The notes under the pieces were generated by a model, which did not search any database, was not told where the DNA came from, and saw only the letters and a list, made by a program, of their open reading frames with translations. Shown here one piece after another: positions 18,170 to 27,535 of a stretch of DNA of 40,244 nucleotides. The position numbers were made by a program, and so were the translations under genes. The stretch comes from Haliscomenobacter sp. (GTDB lineage: Bacteria > Bacteroidota > Bacteroidia > Chitinophagales > Saprospiraceae). The stretch is taken from positions 1-40,244 of the forward strand of contig NZ_JADKCX010000027.1 of assembly GCF_016718685.1 (NCBI RefSeq), read 5' to 3'. The first letter of the stretch is position 1. Every line of letters begins with the position of its first letter.

Positions 18170-19320
18170 ATGAAAATCAAAATTCAGGTTCTCGTCACTG
18201 CCCTGCTCCTCTGCTCAGGGATGGCGATGAGCCAACCGCCCCGGGGCCCATTGGTGATTTCACCGCAGGTGCAAGCCGACAAAACCGTTACGTTTCGGTA
18301 TTTGGCACCTGCAGCCAAGGAGGTAAAACTGAGTGCTCAATTTGAAAAAGCGCCCCTGGCCATGAGCAAAGATGCCCAAGGCGTTTGGAGTGTAACCGTA
18401 GGCCCGATCAAACCGGACATCTACCCGTACAGTTTTCAGGTGGATGGAGTTACGGTGATGGACCCTGCCAATGTGGCCTTTTTCCCCAATGAACGGTTTA
18501 AGGCCAGCTTGGTGGATGTCCCAGGGGATAGCCCTTTGATCCACGCCATGAGAGATGTGCCGCATGGTTCCACCACTTATGAGTACTATCCTTCCCTGGA
18601 GGGCACGACCGGTTCTTTGGTGGTTTACACCCCTCCTGGTTATGACCAAAACCCGACGAAAAAGTACCCGGTTTTTTACCTGATCAGTGGCACGACTGAT
18701 ACTGAAGAAACCTATTTCAAAGTGGGTCGCACCAATTTAATCCTGGACAACCTCATTGCCGAAGGCAAAGCCAAACCCATGATCATCGTCATGCCTTATG
18801 GCAACATCGCAGCCAGGGTGGCTGAACAAAAGGGGGGCTCGAAACCCGCTGATCCAATGGTCGGGACGGTGATGATGCGGTAAAACGGGCGAAAGATTTT
18901 GAAACCGATTTGTTGACCAAGGTTATTCCCTACGTGGAAAAAAACTATCGGACCCTCAACAATCGGGAAAATCGGGCCATCGGTGGCTTTTCGCGTGGCG
19001 GTGGCCAAACCCTGCGTGCTGCTTTTGGCAACATGGACAAGTTTGCCTGGGTGTGTAGCTACAGCTCTTACCTCTCCCCTACCGAAATGGATCGCAATTT
19101 CAGTCAGATCGGCACCAAAGCCGACGTGACCAATAAACAACTGAAATTGCTCTGGGTCGGAGTAGGTGATGAGGACTTCCTCTACAAAGGTACGCTTGAG
19201 TTCATCGACTACCTGAAGGCCAAAAACATCCAGTTTAAAAGCCGGATCAGCGGCGGGGGGCATACCTGGATGAATGCCAAGCAATACCTCGCTGAAACTG
19301 CCCAGTTGCTTTTCCAATGA
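18170..19320 (+). pseudogene. E-set + CE1 feruloyl-esterase-like enzyme, split by one frameshift
   Basis: A secreted protein of about 383 residues is read in two frames. The leader ends at AMSQ. An N-terminal Ig/E-set (CBM48-like) domain spans residues 25-115 (YPYSFQVDG, DVPHGSTTYEYY), then the CE1 domain with YTPPGYD and the nucleophile in GGFSRGGGQ. The catalytic His is in GGGHTWMN. The first frame ends at 18881-18883; the natural sequence NGRDGDDA continues from 18856 in another frame, so one base is missing after GATCC at 18851-18855. This architecture is found in Bacteroidota hydroxycinnamoyl esterases of xylan loci. It is paralogous to the genes at 19781 and 21125. Confidence 0.8.
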
Positions 19321-19334
19321 AAATCGAGTCGAAC

Positions 19335-19661
19335 ATGAACACTAAATCGATCCTTACAGGCTGTGCATGTATCATTTTTGCACTCGGGTTTGCACCTGAT
19401 TCCTTTGCTCAAAAATTCCGGCGAAGGCCAGGCTGGCAGGGACCGCTCGCACAACCAAATCCTTACTGCCACCCCATCAACAAGGCTATCCCGACAATGG
19501 CAGCCACGGGGTTTATCATTTCCGGCCCTGCTGAAGAACCGGTTTGCGACAGCAACGATGTGGCCCGTAGAGTGGGTGTCAAATACGGCAAAGGCGGGTG
19601 TATCAGCTGGGGCACCTTGGGGGCGAACCCCGCCTACCGCTGTGTGGGTTTTCAATGCTGA
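19335..19661 (+). CDS. Hypothetical secreted protein, possibly a remnant
   Basis: This is a short frame of about 108 residues with a convincing signal peptide (CIIFALGFAP core, cut near SFAQK). The mature part is Cys- and Gly-rich, with no motif I recognise. It starts 15 bp after the upstream esterase. Alternative frames through 19363-19764 are also open, and the sequence to 19780 has no clear gene, which suggests that a longer secreted protein has lost its frame here. It is not similar by eye to the E-set/CE1 genes on either side. Confidence 0.4.
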   Translation: MNTKSILTGCACIIFALGFAPDSFAQKFRRRPGWQGPLAQPNPYCHPINKAIPTMAATGFIISGPAEEPVCDSNDVARRVGVKYGKGGCISWGTLGANPAYRCVGFQC

Positions 19662-19780
19662 ATGCTGGCCAAAGGGAAAAGTGTATCCTGTACCGCGATT
19701 TTCCTACCAAAAACTGTTCCCGAAGCGGATTTTATCCACTCCACCAAACAATAATACTTGTTAATCCACAATCAGATCCA

Positions 19781-20833
19781 ATGAAACGAATACTTCATAT
19801 ACTCTTCTTACTCCTGCTGACCGGGTTCACGGCTACGGCGCAAAGGCCGCCAGCCATCAGTTCACCGGAAGTGCATCCTGACCACAGCATCACGTTCCGG
19901 TATTTTTCACGCAAAGCTCAAAAAGTAAGCGTAAGTGGCGAATTTTTAAAGGCACCTGTGGCCATGACCAAGGATACCGGAGGTATTTGGAGCGTCACGG
20001 TGCCGCCCGTCAAACCGGACATTTACCCCTACAGTTTTTGGGTGGATACGGTACAAATTGCCGACCCGAACAATACCTACATTTTTGCCAATGAAAGATT
20101 CAAACGCAGCATTGTCGACATCCCCGGCGACAAGCCACTGGTGCATTCCTTACAAAATGTGCCGCATGGCAAAATCAGCTACCGCTATTACAAATCCGCT
20201 ACACTGGGTACCACTCGCCCACTGCTGGTGTATACCCCACCGGGTTATGATCCCACGGGCAAGACCAAATATCCGGTCCTTTATTTGATCCACGGCGGCT
20301 CGGATACCGAAGAAACCTGGACAAAAGTAGGGCATGCCAATTTTATCGCCGACAACCTGATTGCCCAGGGCAAGGCCAAACCCATGATCATCGTGATGCC
20401 CTACGGGAATGTACGCCCAAGCCCGATGCCCGATTTCACCAAGGACATCGTGAACGACATCATCCCATTTGTGGAAGCCAACTACCTGGTGCAGAGTGAT
20501 AGCAAAAGCCGCGCAGTGGCGGGGTTTTCGGTCGGCGGTGGTCAAACCCTGAACATCGGATTGACGAACACCGACAAGTTCGCCTACGTGTGTTCTTACG
20601 CTCCTTTTACAGCTACGGATGAGTTCAAAAAGAATTTTACCGACTGGTCGCCGAATGTGGAACAACTGAACAAACAGTTGAAATTGTTCAGCATCAGCAT
20701 CGCCACCGAGGATTTTTTGTACGAAAGTGTGAAGCAAAACATCGCGATGTTCAAGGACAAAAAATTGAACCTCGAAACCTTGGTGGTGCCCGGTGGCCAT
20801 ACCTGGATGAATTGCAAACTTTACCTGAGCTAA
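19781..20833 (+). CDS. E-set + CE1 feruloyl-esterase-like enzyme
   Basis: This is a 350-residue secreted esterase with a leader ending at ATAQ. The E-set domain (ISSPEVHPD to NVPHGKISY) spans about residues 22-125. The CE1 domain has YTPPGYDP, YLIHGGSDTEE, the nucleophile Ser250 in GFSVGGG and His in GGHTWMN. It is a close paralogue of the upstream esterase. The last residues look cut: the frame stops at YLS, but NTLQQLFK followed by TAA is encoded one base on (to 20858), matching the AETAQLLFQ tail of the paralogue. So a small indel at about 20831 removed about eight C-terminal residues. It probably hydrolyses feruloyl or acetyl esters on arabinoxylan. Confidence 0.85.
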   Translation: MKRILHILFLLLLTGFTATAQRPPAISSPEVHPDHSITFRYFSRKAQKVSVSGEFLKAPVAMTKDTGGIWSVTVPPVKPDIYPYSFWVDTVQIADPNNTYIFANERFKRSIVDIPGDKPLVHSLQNVPHGKISYRYYKSATLGTTRPLLVYTPPGYDPTGKTKYPVLYLIHGGSDTEETWTKVGHANFIADNLIAQGKAKPMIIVMPYGNVRPSPMPDFTKDIVNDIIPFVEANYLVQSDSKSRAVAGFSVGGGQTLNIGLTNTDKFAYVCSYAPFTATDEFKKNFTDWSPNVEQLNKQLKLFSISIATEDFLYESVKQNIAMFKDKKLNLETLVVPGGHTWMNCKLYLS

Positions 20834-21124
20834 TACTTTGCAGCAGCTTTTTAAATAAAGCCCAAGCACCACATTAAACGACAAACAAACAAAAAACCGC
20901 ACTGCTGGACATTTTGCTCGGAGGGTATGATGCCTTCTTTTTGATTTACGAAGTTTTGAAATACATGACTTATGAATTTAGAAGTGGGCTGAACCGCAAA
21001 GGGGCCGCAAGTCAACTTTTCGAAAGGCAGGTGGAAATAAGTTCCTTGCCGTAGCTCACAATTACGCCTAAACTCATTGGGCAAAGCCTCAAGATGGACT
21101 CTTACTCAAAAAAAAAACTTAGAC

Positions 21125-23050
21125 ATGAAAAAACTATTGTTCACAATCGCTGGCATCGCCCTATTCAGCATCAGCGCCTTCGCCCAAAAGATCGAAAAAC
21201 AAGCCCCTCAAGGCTTTGACCAGCCCCGCACAGGCATCAGCATGGGCAAACTGGATACCATTCGTTATGAATCCAAAACCGTAGGTGCTACGCGCAAAGC
21301 CCTGGTGTACACTCCTCCGGGTTACAACAAAAAGACCAAATACCCCGTATTCTACCTCCTGCACGGCATCGGCGGCGATGAAAAAGAATGGCTGAACGGC
21401 GGCAAACCACAGGTCATTTTAGACAACCTGTTCGCCGAAGGCAAAATCAAACCGATGATTGTGGTCATGCCCAATGGTCGCGCCATGAAGGACGACCGGG
21501 CGGTGGGCAATATTTTTGACCGCGACAAAGTGGAGGCCTTCGCGACCTTTGAAAAAGATTTGCTGAATGACCTGATCCCTTACATTGAAAAAACCTACCC
21601 GGCACTCACGGATCGCGAAAATCGCGCCATTGCCGGGCTCTCGATGGGTGGTGGTCAGTCGTTGAATTTTGGTTTGGGCAACCTGGATAAATTCGCCTGG
21701 GTGGGCGGCTTCTCTTCGGCACCCAATACCAAAAGGCCGGAAGAACTGGTACCCAATCCCGCCGAGGCCAAAAAACAACTCAAACTGCTCTGGATTTCCT
21801 GTGGCGACAATGACGGGCTCATCACCTTCAGCAAACGCACCCACGACTACCTCTACAAAAATGAGGTCCCCCACGTTTATTACATCGAGCCCGGCGTGCA
21901 CGATTTTAAAGTGTGGAAAAATGGCTTGTACATGTTTTCGCAGTTTTTATTCAAACCTGTCGATGTCGCTTCTCTTGCCACAGTATACGGTGCTCGGCAC
22001 GCCTGCGGCCAGCAATGTGCGCAATGCGAAGTACCCGCAAATCCTGCCCGACAACCGCGTCGTTTTCCGCATGAAAGCGCCTGAAGCGCAAAAGGTGCAA
22101 ATTGATTTGGGGAAAAAATACGACATGGTCAAAGACACAGGCGGGTTCTGGACCCTGACTACGGATACCATCAGCCGAGGGTTTCATTATTACTCCTTGT
22201 TGATTGATGGGGTAGCCCTGGTCGATCCTGCCAGTGAAACCTTCTACGGCATGGGACGCATGGCCAGTGGCATTGAAATTCCGTACAAAGGTGGCGATTT
22301 TTATGCCTTAAAAGACGTACCCATGGCGACATCCGCATCAAGCGCTACCTCTCCAAAGCGACCAATAGCTGGCGTGAAATGTACGTTTACACCCCGCCGG
22401 GATACGACCAGTCCAGTGCCAAATATCCGGTGCTCTACCTCTTGCACGGCGGCGGCGAAGACCAAAGGGGCTGGGCTACCCAGGGCCGCACCGACCTCAT
22501 CCTGGACAACCTGATTGCCGAAAGCAAAGCCAAACCCATGATCATCGTCATGCTCGATGGCAATATGGGCGGCGCTGGCGGCCTCGCTGGATTCAACGAA
22601 AATGTGTTGCGGGCTTTTGAAAATGAACTGAAACTGGGGGCAATTCCTTTTGTGGAAAGCAATTTCCGCGCCGAAACGGATGCCAAAAACCGGGCCCTGG
22701 CTGGTTTGTCCATGGGTGGCTTGCAAACTTTGTATGCGGGCATCAAAAACACCAACCTGTTCGCACACCTGGGGGTATTCAGCTCGGGCTGGTTTGCCAA
22801 CAATACGACCCTTTCCGGCCCGCAGTACGAGTTCATGAAAAACAACGCGACCACCATCAATACCAACCTCAAACACTTGTGGATTTCGATGGGCGGCCAG
22901 CAAGACATTGCCTTCAACAATTGTAAAGTCATGATGGCCAAATTCGATGAGCTGGGGGTGAAGTACCAGTACAGTGAATATGCGGGTGGGCATACCTGGC
23001 CGGTGTGGCGGCATGATTTGTTTATGTTTGCGCAGGTGTTGTTTAAGTAG
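21125..23050 (+). pseudogene. Tandem CE1-E-set-CE1 double esterase with two compensating frameshifts
   Basis: The region encodes one long secreted protein of about 641 residues. The leader ends at AFAQK. The first CE1 domain covers residues 30-275, with Ser173 in GLSMGGG and His in GVHDFKVW. An E-set linker domain (RNAKYPQILPDNRVVF to DVPHG) follows, then a second CE1 domain with YLLHGGG, GLSMGGLQT and GGHTWPVW. The frame shifts +1 near 21983-21990 and -1 near 22320 (DVP then HGDIRIK), so the ends are in register again. Two esterase centres on one chain suggest action on two ester types or on crowded substrates. Intact expression depends on whether the indels are real. Confidence 0.75.
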
Positions 23051-23071
23051 TTTTTCCCGGAGAGTCAATAA

Positions 23072-23256
23072 GCGACATTTTTAAGCACAAAGGACGCAAA
23101 GGAGAGCACAAGGGACACAGAGGTGAGACTTTGACAAAGCGATATGCCTGGATTTGAGGTTGTTAATCCTTTTTTTGAGCATAAAGCTTCGTCAACATCT
23201 CGTCTTTGTGTGCCTTGTGCTTTCTTTGGTGTCCTTTGTGCTTAAAATTGTGTCGC
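23072..23256. repeat. Long imperfect inverted repeat (55-58 bp arms)
   Basis: The arm 23072-23129 reads GCGACATTTTTAAGCACAAA and onward; 23202-23256 is its near reverse complement, with repeated CACAAAGGA units. The spacer is about 70 bp. It marks the boundary between the hydrolase cluster and the accessory region. It could be a MITE-type element or a strong bidirectional terminator. Confidence 0.75.
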
Positions 23257-23341
23257 TTTATGTTTTTCTGGATAATTTGTACCAGTTGATGCTGAACAAA
23301 AAAGGGTTGTGACATGGGTACGCATTTTGTATTGTCCGGAA

Positions 23342-23525
23342 TGGGGCTTTCAGATATTTCGTACTGCGCATTTTGTAATGTTGCTGAAGTCAAGAAGTGG
23401 CACATCTTTAACCAATCCATTTATTATCAGGATGATAGAATTAAAAATTATGGGTACTTGGAGATTTCGTGCTCCTGGTTTATCTTTATGGTGCGGACGC
23501 GACAAGTACGCATATTTCCGTGTGT
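23342..23525 (+). repeat. Dispersed repeat R, copy 1 (full length)
   Basis: This is a unit of about 184 bp that starts at GGGGCTTTCAGATATT and ends at GCATATTTCCGTGT. It shares a TTTATTATCAGG..AATTAAAAATTRYGG..TACTTGGAGATT core and a terminal CGCGACAAGTACGCATATTT with copies at 29575, 31973, 35545 and 36832. ORFs across it are not conserved between copies. Just downstream, TTGTACAAAAGG..CTTCTGTACAA forms a small hairpin. Confidence 0.75.
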
Positions 23526-23559
23526 TGTACAAAAGGCTCGCTGCGCTCGCCTTCTGTAC

Positions 23560-23698
23560 AACGCGCTGCGGCTGCACCACAGTTGCACAAAGTTCTCCCT
23601 CCGGTCGCCCTTCGTACAACTGCGGTTTTGCAAAATTCCGAAAAAAAATCCTCGCTTCGCTCCATTTTTTTCGGAACTTCGCAAAGCCGCAGCGCGTT
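23560..23698 (+). repeat. attC-like inverted repeat, site 1
   Basis: AACGCGCTGCGGCT at 23560-23573 is a perfect 14-bp inverted match to AGCCGCAGCGCGTT at 23685-23698. The arms open with AAC and close with GTT, as in integron attC sites. A second hairpin is nested inside, around CCGAAAAAAAATCC and its complement near 23636-23675. The start codon of the DUF2306 gene is 67 bp further on. Confidence 0.55.
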
Positions 23699-23764
23699 AG
23701 CGGTCATTGTAACTGACGACACAAAGACGAAATAATCAGACACTAAAACAAAGCAAAATACAGT

Positions 23765-24310
23765 ATGAATTTTGGAAATTTTATAACAAGCAACACGGGA
23801 CTAATTCATTTTATAGCTTCTATTTTTGCTCTTTTACTCGGGACACTTGTTTTGGTTTTACCCAAGGGGACATCGAAGCACAAAATTATTGGCAGACTTT
23901 ACGGTCTGACGATGTTGGTAGTTTTGACAACCGCCTTTATGACCTACAGACTTTTTGGAACTTGGGGAATATTTCACTGGACAGCCGTAATAAGTAGCTT
24001 GACCCTTATCTGCGGACTCATACCAATTCTGACAAGACGACCAACCAACAATTATATATCGCTTCATTTTAGTTTTATGTATTGGAGTATTATGGGTGTT
24101 TATGGAGCATTTGTTTCAGAAACATTAGTAAGAATGCCTAAGGTTGTCGTTGAAAGTGGCATTCCTAATAGTGTGTTCTACAATATGACAGGCATTGGAA
24201 CAGCCATAGTAATGGGACTTGGCGTTTATTTTTTCCTTAAAAATAAATCAAAGTGGGACAAACAATTTGGACTAAAAAACCAGACCAATGACAGACAATT
24301 TAAGAAATGA
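23765..24310 (+). CDS. DUF2306 membrane protein
   Basis: This is a 181-residue protein with about four to five hydrophobic helices (FIASIFALLLGTLVLVLP, LYGLTMLVVLTTAFMTY, WTAVISSLTLICGLIP and others). The HKIIGRLYG segment after the first helix and the SLHFSFMYWS segment are typical of DUF2306 inner-membrane proteins, whose role is unknown. Its TGA overlaps the ATG of the following AraC-type frame by four bases (24307-24310), so the two are translationally coupled, perhaps as one two-gene cassette. A truncated paralogue lies at 25668. Confidence 0.85.
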   Translation: MNFGNFITSNTGLIHFIASIFALLLGTLVLVLPKGTSKHKIIGRLYGLTMLVVLTTAFMTYRLFGTWGIFHWTAVISSLTLICGLIPILTRRPTNNYISLHFSFMYWSIMGVYGAFVSETLVRMPKVVVESGIPNSVFYNMTGIGTAIVMGLGVYFFLKNKSKWDKQFGLKNQTNDRQFKK

Positions 24311-25077
24311 CTTACACCGAAACAACACCTTCTGACCATCTTAAAGACCTCATTCACTCATATTGGAAGTTTGAAATTTCAACCGACTTCAATAGCGGGT
24401 AAAACCATTTTGTTTGAGGTTATGCCTGAAAACAAATTATCTATTGTTTTTGTAAACCATTCTCATTTTAAAGGGGCAACTTGTTTTGGAATACAGGCAA
24501 AAAGAATGAAAAGGGAAGTCTATCCGGGGTGAGTTTGGTTAGGAATTCGTTTCAATACTGGGTTATGTATTGAAGGACTGTTTCAGGACAAACTAACAAC
24601 TTAAATCAGATTACAGTGCTTCCAAGTCACATTCTCGATTTTTTTTCTGAAATTAATCCCACCAACATATCTGGTAACTTTTCGAATTTTGAACTACTTG
24701 AAAAAGGTTTGTTTAATCTTTCACAACAACTAAAAGCAACCTCAGACCCTTTAGTCAAATACATATGTTTGCAACTTGAGAATGGAAGCAAAATCAACAA
24801 TTTTATAAATGACATTCCTTTGTCAATAAGACCAGTTCAAAAACATTTTAAGAAAACCACGGGAATAACAATGTCTGAGTATCGAAATATCAATACACTT
24901 CGAAAAACCGTTGAATTAATATACACTAAACAGCAAAATATTGTTTCTGCTTCATTTGAAAATGGCTATACAGACCACTCACACTTTATGAATACGTTTA
25001 AAAAATACATGCTGGGCACATCCTTAAAAAGTTTTCTTACCCAAACGGATACCATCGGACATCACTTCTCAAATTGA
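24307..25077 (+). pseudogene. AraC-family regulator with several lesions
   Basis: When pieced together, the region encodes an AraC-type protein of about 255 residues. It opens with the common HLKDLIHSYWKFE N-terminus. The C-terminal HTH part has VQKHFKKTTGITMSEYRN and ASFENGYTDHSHFMNTFKK. Three lesions break it: a +1 shift at about 24397, an in-frame TGA at 24530-24532, and a lost T in the run at 24600-24603. The C-terminal two thirds remain open from 24616. It directly follows DUF2306 and would be its natural regulator. The mix of a stop and indels argues for decay, although assembly error remains possible. Confidence 0.75.
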
Positions 25078-25138
25078 ACGCATTTTTACACAGCATATCA
25101 TTACCACATTTGTAATTTTGCATAAAAAACAAAATACA

Positions 25139-25655
25139 ATGAGCAAAGTCATCGCAACAATCATTTTAGCACTATTTAGCTTAACTTCTGTTTATGCACA
25201 AACCGAAAGCAATCCACTTTCTTTTATGGTTGGGAAATGGAAGGGCAGCGGTTGGATGATGACACAAAACGGAAAGCAGTATAATGACATTACAGAAAAT
25301 GTAGTATGCAAATTAGATTGTGCTGTTTTGTCAGTTGAAGGATTAGGAACAAAAACTGACTCTCTTACCAAAAAACTAATAACTGTCCACGATGCCTTTG
25401 GTGTAATATCAAAAGATACAAAAAGTAATAAGTGGGTAATGAGAGCATACAAAAAAGGCGAAGTAATAGATGCCGAAATAGTTTTTGTTAGCGAAAATGT
25501 AATACAGTGGGAATTCCAACAATGGCGGTAAAAGCATGCGTTTCACTACTGATTTTTCAACCCCAAACAAATGGATAGGCAAAGGTGAGTATAGCAGAGA
25601 CGGGCAATCTTGGATGGTAATAATGGAAACTGGACTAACAAAAGTAGTTGACTAA
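25139..25655 (+). pseudogene. Secreted DUF1579-like protein, frameshifted near the C-terminus
   Basis: The first frame (25139-25531) has a signal peptide ending at VYAQT and a lipocalin-like start (NPLSFMVGKWKGSGW) that recalls DUF1579-type proteins. The frame is lost at about 25510-25515; the natural continuation (NSNNGGKSMRFTTDF and so on to VVD) is open to a TAA at 25653-25655. Full length would be about 171 residues. Members are secreted beta-barrel proteins without known activity. The family call is by overall look and moderate in strength. Confidence 0.55.
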
Positions 25656-25667
25656 ACAAGTTTTAAA

Positions 25668-25826
25668 ATGTATGATTTTGTTAACTCTTCCTTAGGTTGG
25701 TTTCACCTAATAACAGCTCTTTTGGCAATGGTTGCAGGTGCTTTTGTGCTAATAATCCGCCACTACGCCAAGCCGCAGCGCGTTATTGGGCATTTTAAAA
25801 AACACCTTTATGAGACAAGAAAATAA
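25668..25826 (+). pseudogene. N-terminal DUF2306 fragment fused to a repeat half-site
   Basis: A 52-codon frame starts 13 bp after the previous gene's stop. Residues 1-29 (FVNSSLGWFHLITALLAMV) match the first helix of DUF2306 proteins such as the one at 23765. The frame then runs into the 3' half of an attC-like site (from about 25745) and stops at 25824-25826. The rest of DUF2306 is missing. The breakpoint lies exactly at the repeat edge, which points to recombination there. It is not expected to be functional. Confidence 0.65.
25745..25786 (+). repeat. attC-like 3' half-site, site 2 (solo)
   Basis: TGTGCTAATAATCCGCC leads into AGCCGCAGCGCGTT at 25771-25784, identical to the 3' arm of site 1. 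No matching 5' arm is found upstream; a truncated DUF2306 gene takes its place. Confidence 0.5.
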
Positions 25827-25901
25827 AATAGGGTTCTTAAAAATAACAGCGATTTGCTCTTTTTAGGAGCATTGACTACAACTTGTTGATTTTCCTGCCA
25901 A

Positions 25902-26514
25902 ATGTTCCTGCCAATGACTTTTGAAGCAAGTTTGCAACTTCAAATAGTTTGTATATATCAAAGTTGTGGATACTATTTATCCATCCACAGGTGAATATTA
26001 TTGCAGCTTTTGGAATTGGATTCTTGTTGTTCAGAAAATATCCCTTTTCCATAATTGCCGGGACATTATTTCTGTCCATTTGGGCGTGTTCCGAACTTTC
26101 ACAACAAGCACTATTAATTGACACATTAAACCAGTTTTGGCGTCCAGGGTATCTTTCTGCACTGACAGACACAGACAGAACCATTTACAAAACACTTATC
26201 ACGGGTGTGACCGGGATTTCGGACAGTAAATATTTTCTGGTAATCTATGGTTTTGGAATCGGTTCAAGTCTGTATGGTATGGCATTGATTCGTGAATACG
26301 GTTTAGGCAAATGGCTAGGAGTTTTATGCTGTTTATTGGCATTCTTAGTCTTGGCTTCGCCAGATATTACCTCGGGGCAACTTTCATGAATAATATTGTG
26401 GACTGGCTATATGAATGGATATACAGTTATTTGCAACCATTGGTAAGGATAGGCATTGGGATCTGGATACTCAAAGAAATGAAAATGAATTATCAAACAA
26501 GTTCTCATGAATAA
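25902..26514 (+). pseudogene. Multi-pass membrane protein, frameshifted
   Basis: Hydrophobic frames join into one protein of about 200 residues. The likely start is ATG 25902 or 25914 (MTFEASLQL), with a shift at about 25936 into the frame with SLYISKLWILFIHP, and another near 26320-26345 into GILSLGFARYY..NNIVDWLYEWIY, ending at 26514. About six helices are visible. The family is not recognised with certainty; the layout recalls DUF4386-type proteins. Its end overlaps the next gene's ATG by eight bases. Confidence 0.5.
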
Positions 26515-27535
26515 GTTAATTTTTGGCCTTTCTGTCTTGATTGTATTCGCATGTAATACTAAAATTCAAGAAAAATTTAAAAAAGACACATTGGGGAATC
26601 AATTCCATGACCATCATGTTCATATTATGAGTCCCCAACTCATTTCGCTTTGGAAAAACATGGGGATTCCATTTTCCAAGGAAGACTGTTATTATGCAGA
26701 CATTGACACAATTCTTAATGCCACAAAAGCACAATCTGTCTCATTAATCTCTATGGCTTATGTATATTCATCAGAGGAATTTGGAGACGGTGCTGAAAAC
26801 GTGGAAGAGAAAATCAGAAGCGAAAATGACTATCTCGCTTATGCTAAATTAAAACATCCAAATACAATCAATGCATTCTATGGAATTGATCCTTTGCAGG
26901 AATCTGCCCTTTCAGAAATAGAAAGATGCCATAAAAAATTAAAACTTGACGGGATAAAACTGCACAATAATGCATCGCAGGTATACCTTACAGTGCCGGA
27001 ACATTTGAAAAAAGTAAAAGCCGTCTTTAGGTACGCATCAGACAATAAAATCCCAATATTGATGCACTTTGATAATTCACATCGCAAATTTGGAAGGACA
27101 GATGTAAAAATCCTTTCCGATTCGGTTCTTGCTGAATTGAAATATGTAAATCTGCAAATTGCACATTTTGGTACTTCGGGTGGTTTTAACCAAAAAACAA
27201 AAGAAGTACTAGATGCTTTTATCGAACTGTTTAAGTCAAATCACCCAATTTCAAAGCATACAATCACATTTGACATTTCCGCTGTTTGTTTAGACAAAGA
27301 TGCGGAAGGGGTTACCAAGCTAACAGACAAAGATTTTGTTGAATTGGCAGAATACTCAAGAAAACTCGGTTTTGACAGAATAGCGTTTGGAACCGACTAT
27401 CCTTTATACCGAAGTGATGAATATCTGAATTTGCTGATGATGAAACTAAAGCTGACGGAGGATGAAGTAACTAACCTAATGAAAGAAAAACGCCCTATAA
27501 CATGCGTTTGGCCTCATGCGGGGCGACATTGGTAA
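26507..27535 (+). CDS. Amidohydrolase-family lipoprotein (TIM-barrel metal hydrolase)
   Basis: This is a protein of about 330 residues with a lipoprotein signal (LSVLIVFACN, lipid-modified Cys near residue 16). The metal-dependent hydrolase core has DHHVHIM, GIKLHNN, ILMHFDN, LQIAHFGTSGG and a C-terminal AFGTDYPL, in the order of the COG2159 amidohydrolases. It is probably anchored in the periplasm. The last 14 residues are odd: after NLMKEK the frame runs into an attC-like repeat. With one A fewer in the A-run at 27486-27490 the protein would end KENAL followed by TAA (27498-27500), as in relatives. It is a distant relative of the enzyme at 2837 and is likely a cassette gene. Confidence 0.75.
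   Translation: MNKLIFGLSVLIVFACNTKIQEKFKKDTLGNQFHDHHVHIMSPQLISLWKNMGIPFSKEDCYYADIDTILNATKAQSVSLISMAYVYSSEEFGDGAENVEEKIRSENDYLAYAKLKHPNTINAFYGIDPLQESALSEIERCHKKLKLDGIKLHNNASQVYLTVPEHLKKVKAVFRYASDNKIPILMHFDNSHRKFGRTDVKILSDSVLAELKYVNLQIAHFGTSGGFNQKTKEVLDAFIELFKSNHPISKHTITFDISAVCLDKDAEGVTKLTDKDFVELAEYSRKLGFDRIAFGTDYPLYRSDEYLNLLMMKLKLTEDEVTNLMKEKRPITCVWPHAGRHW

Noticed and set aside
23072..23260. CRISPR-like look of the repeated CACAAAGGA units
   Set aside because: Only two arms in opposite orientation and no series of equal spacers; it is an inverted repeat.
23314..23743. Several overlapping ORFs of 78-135 codons on both strands
   Set aside because: All run across repeat R copy 1 and attC-like site 1; none is conserved between repeat copies, and the hairpins explain the lack of stops.
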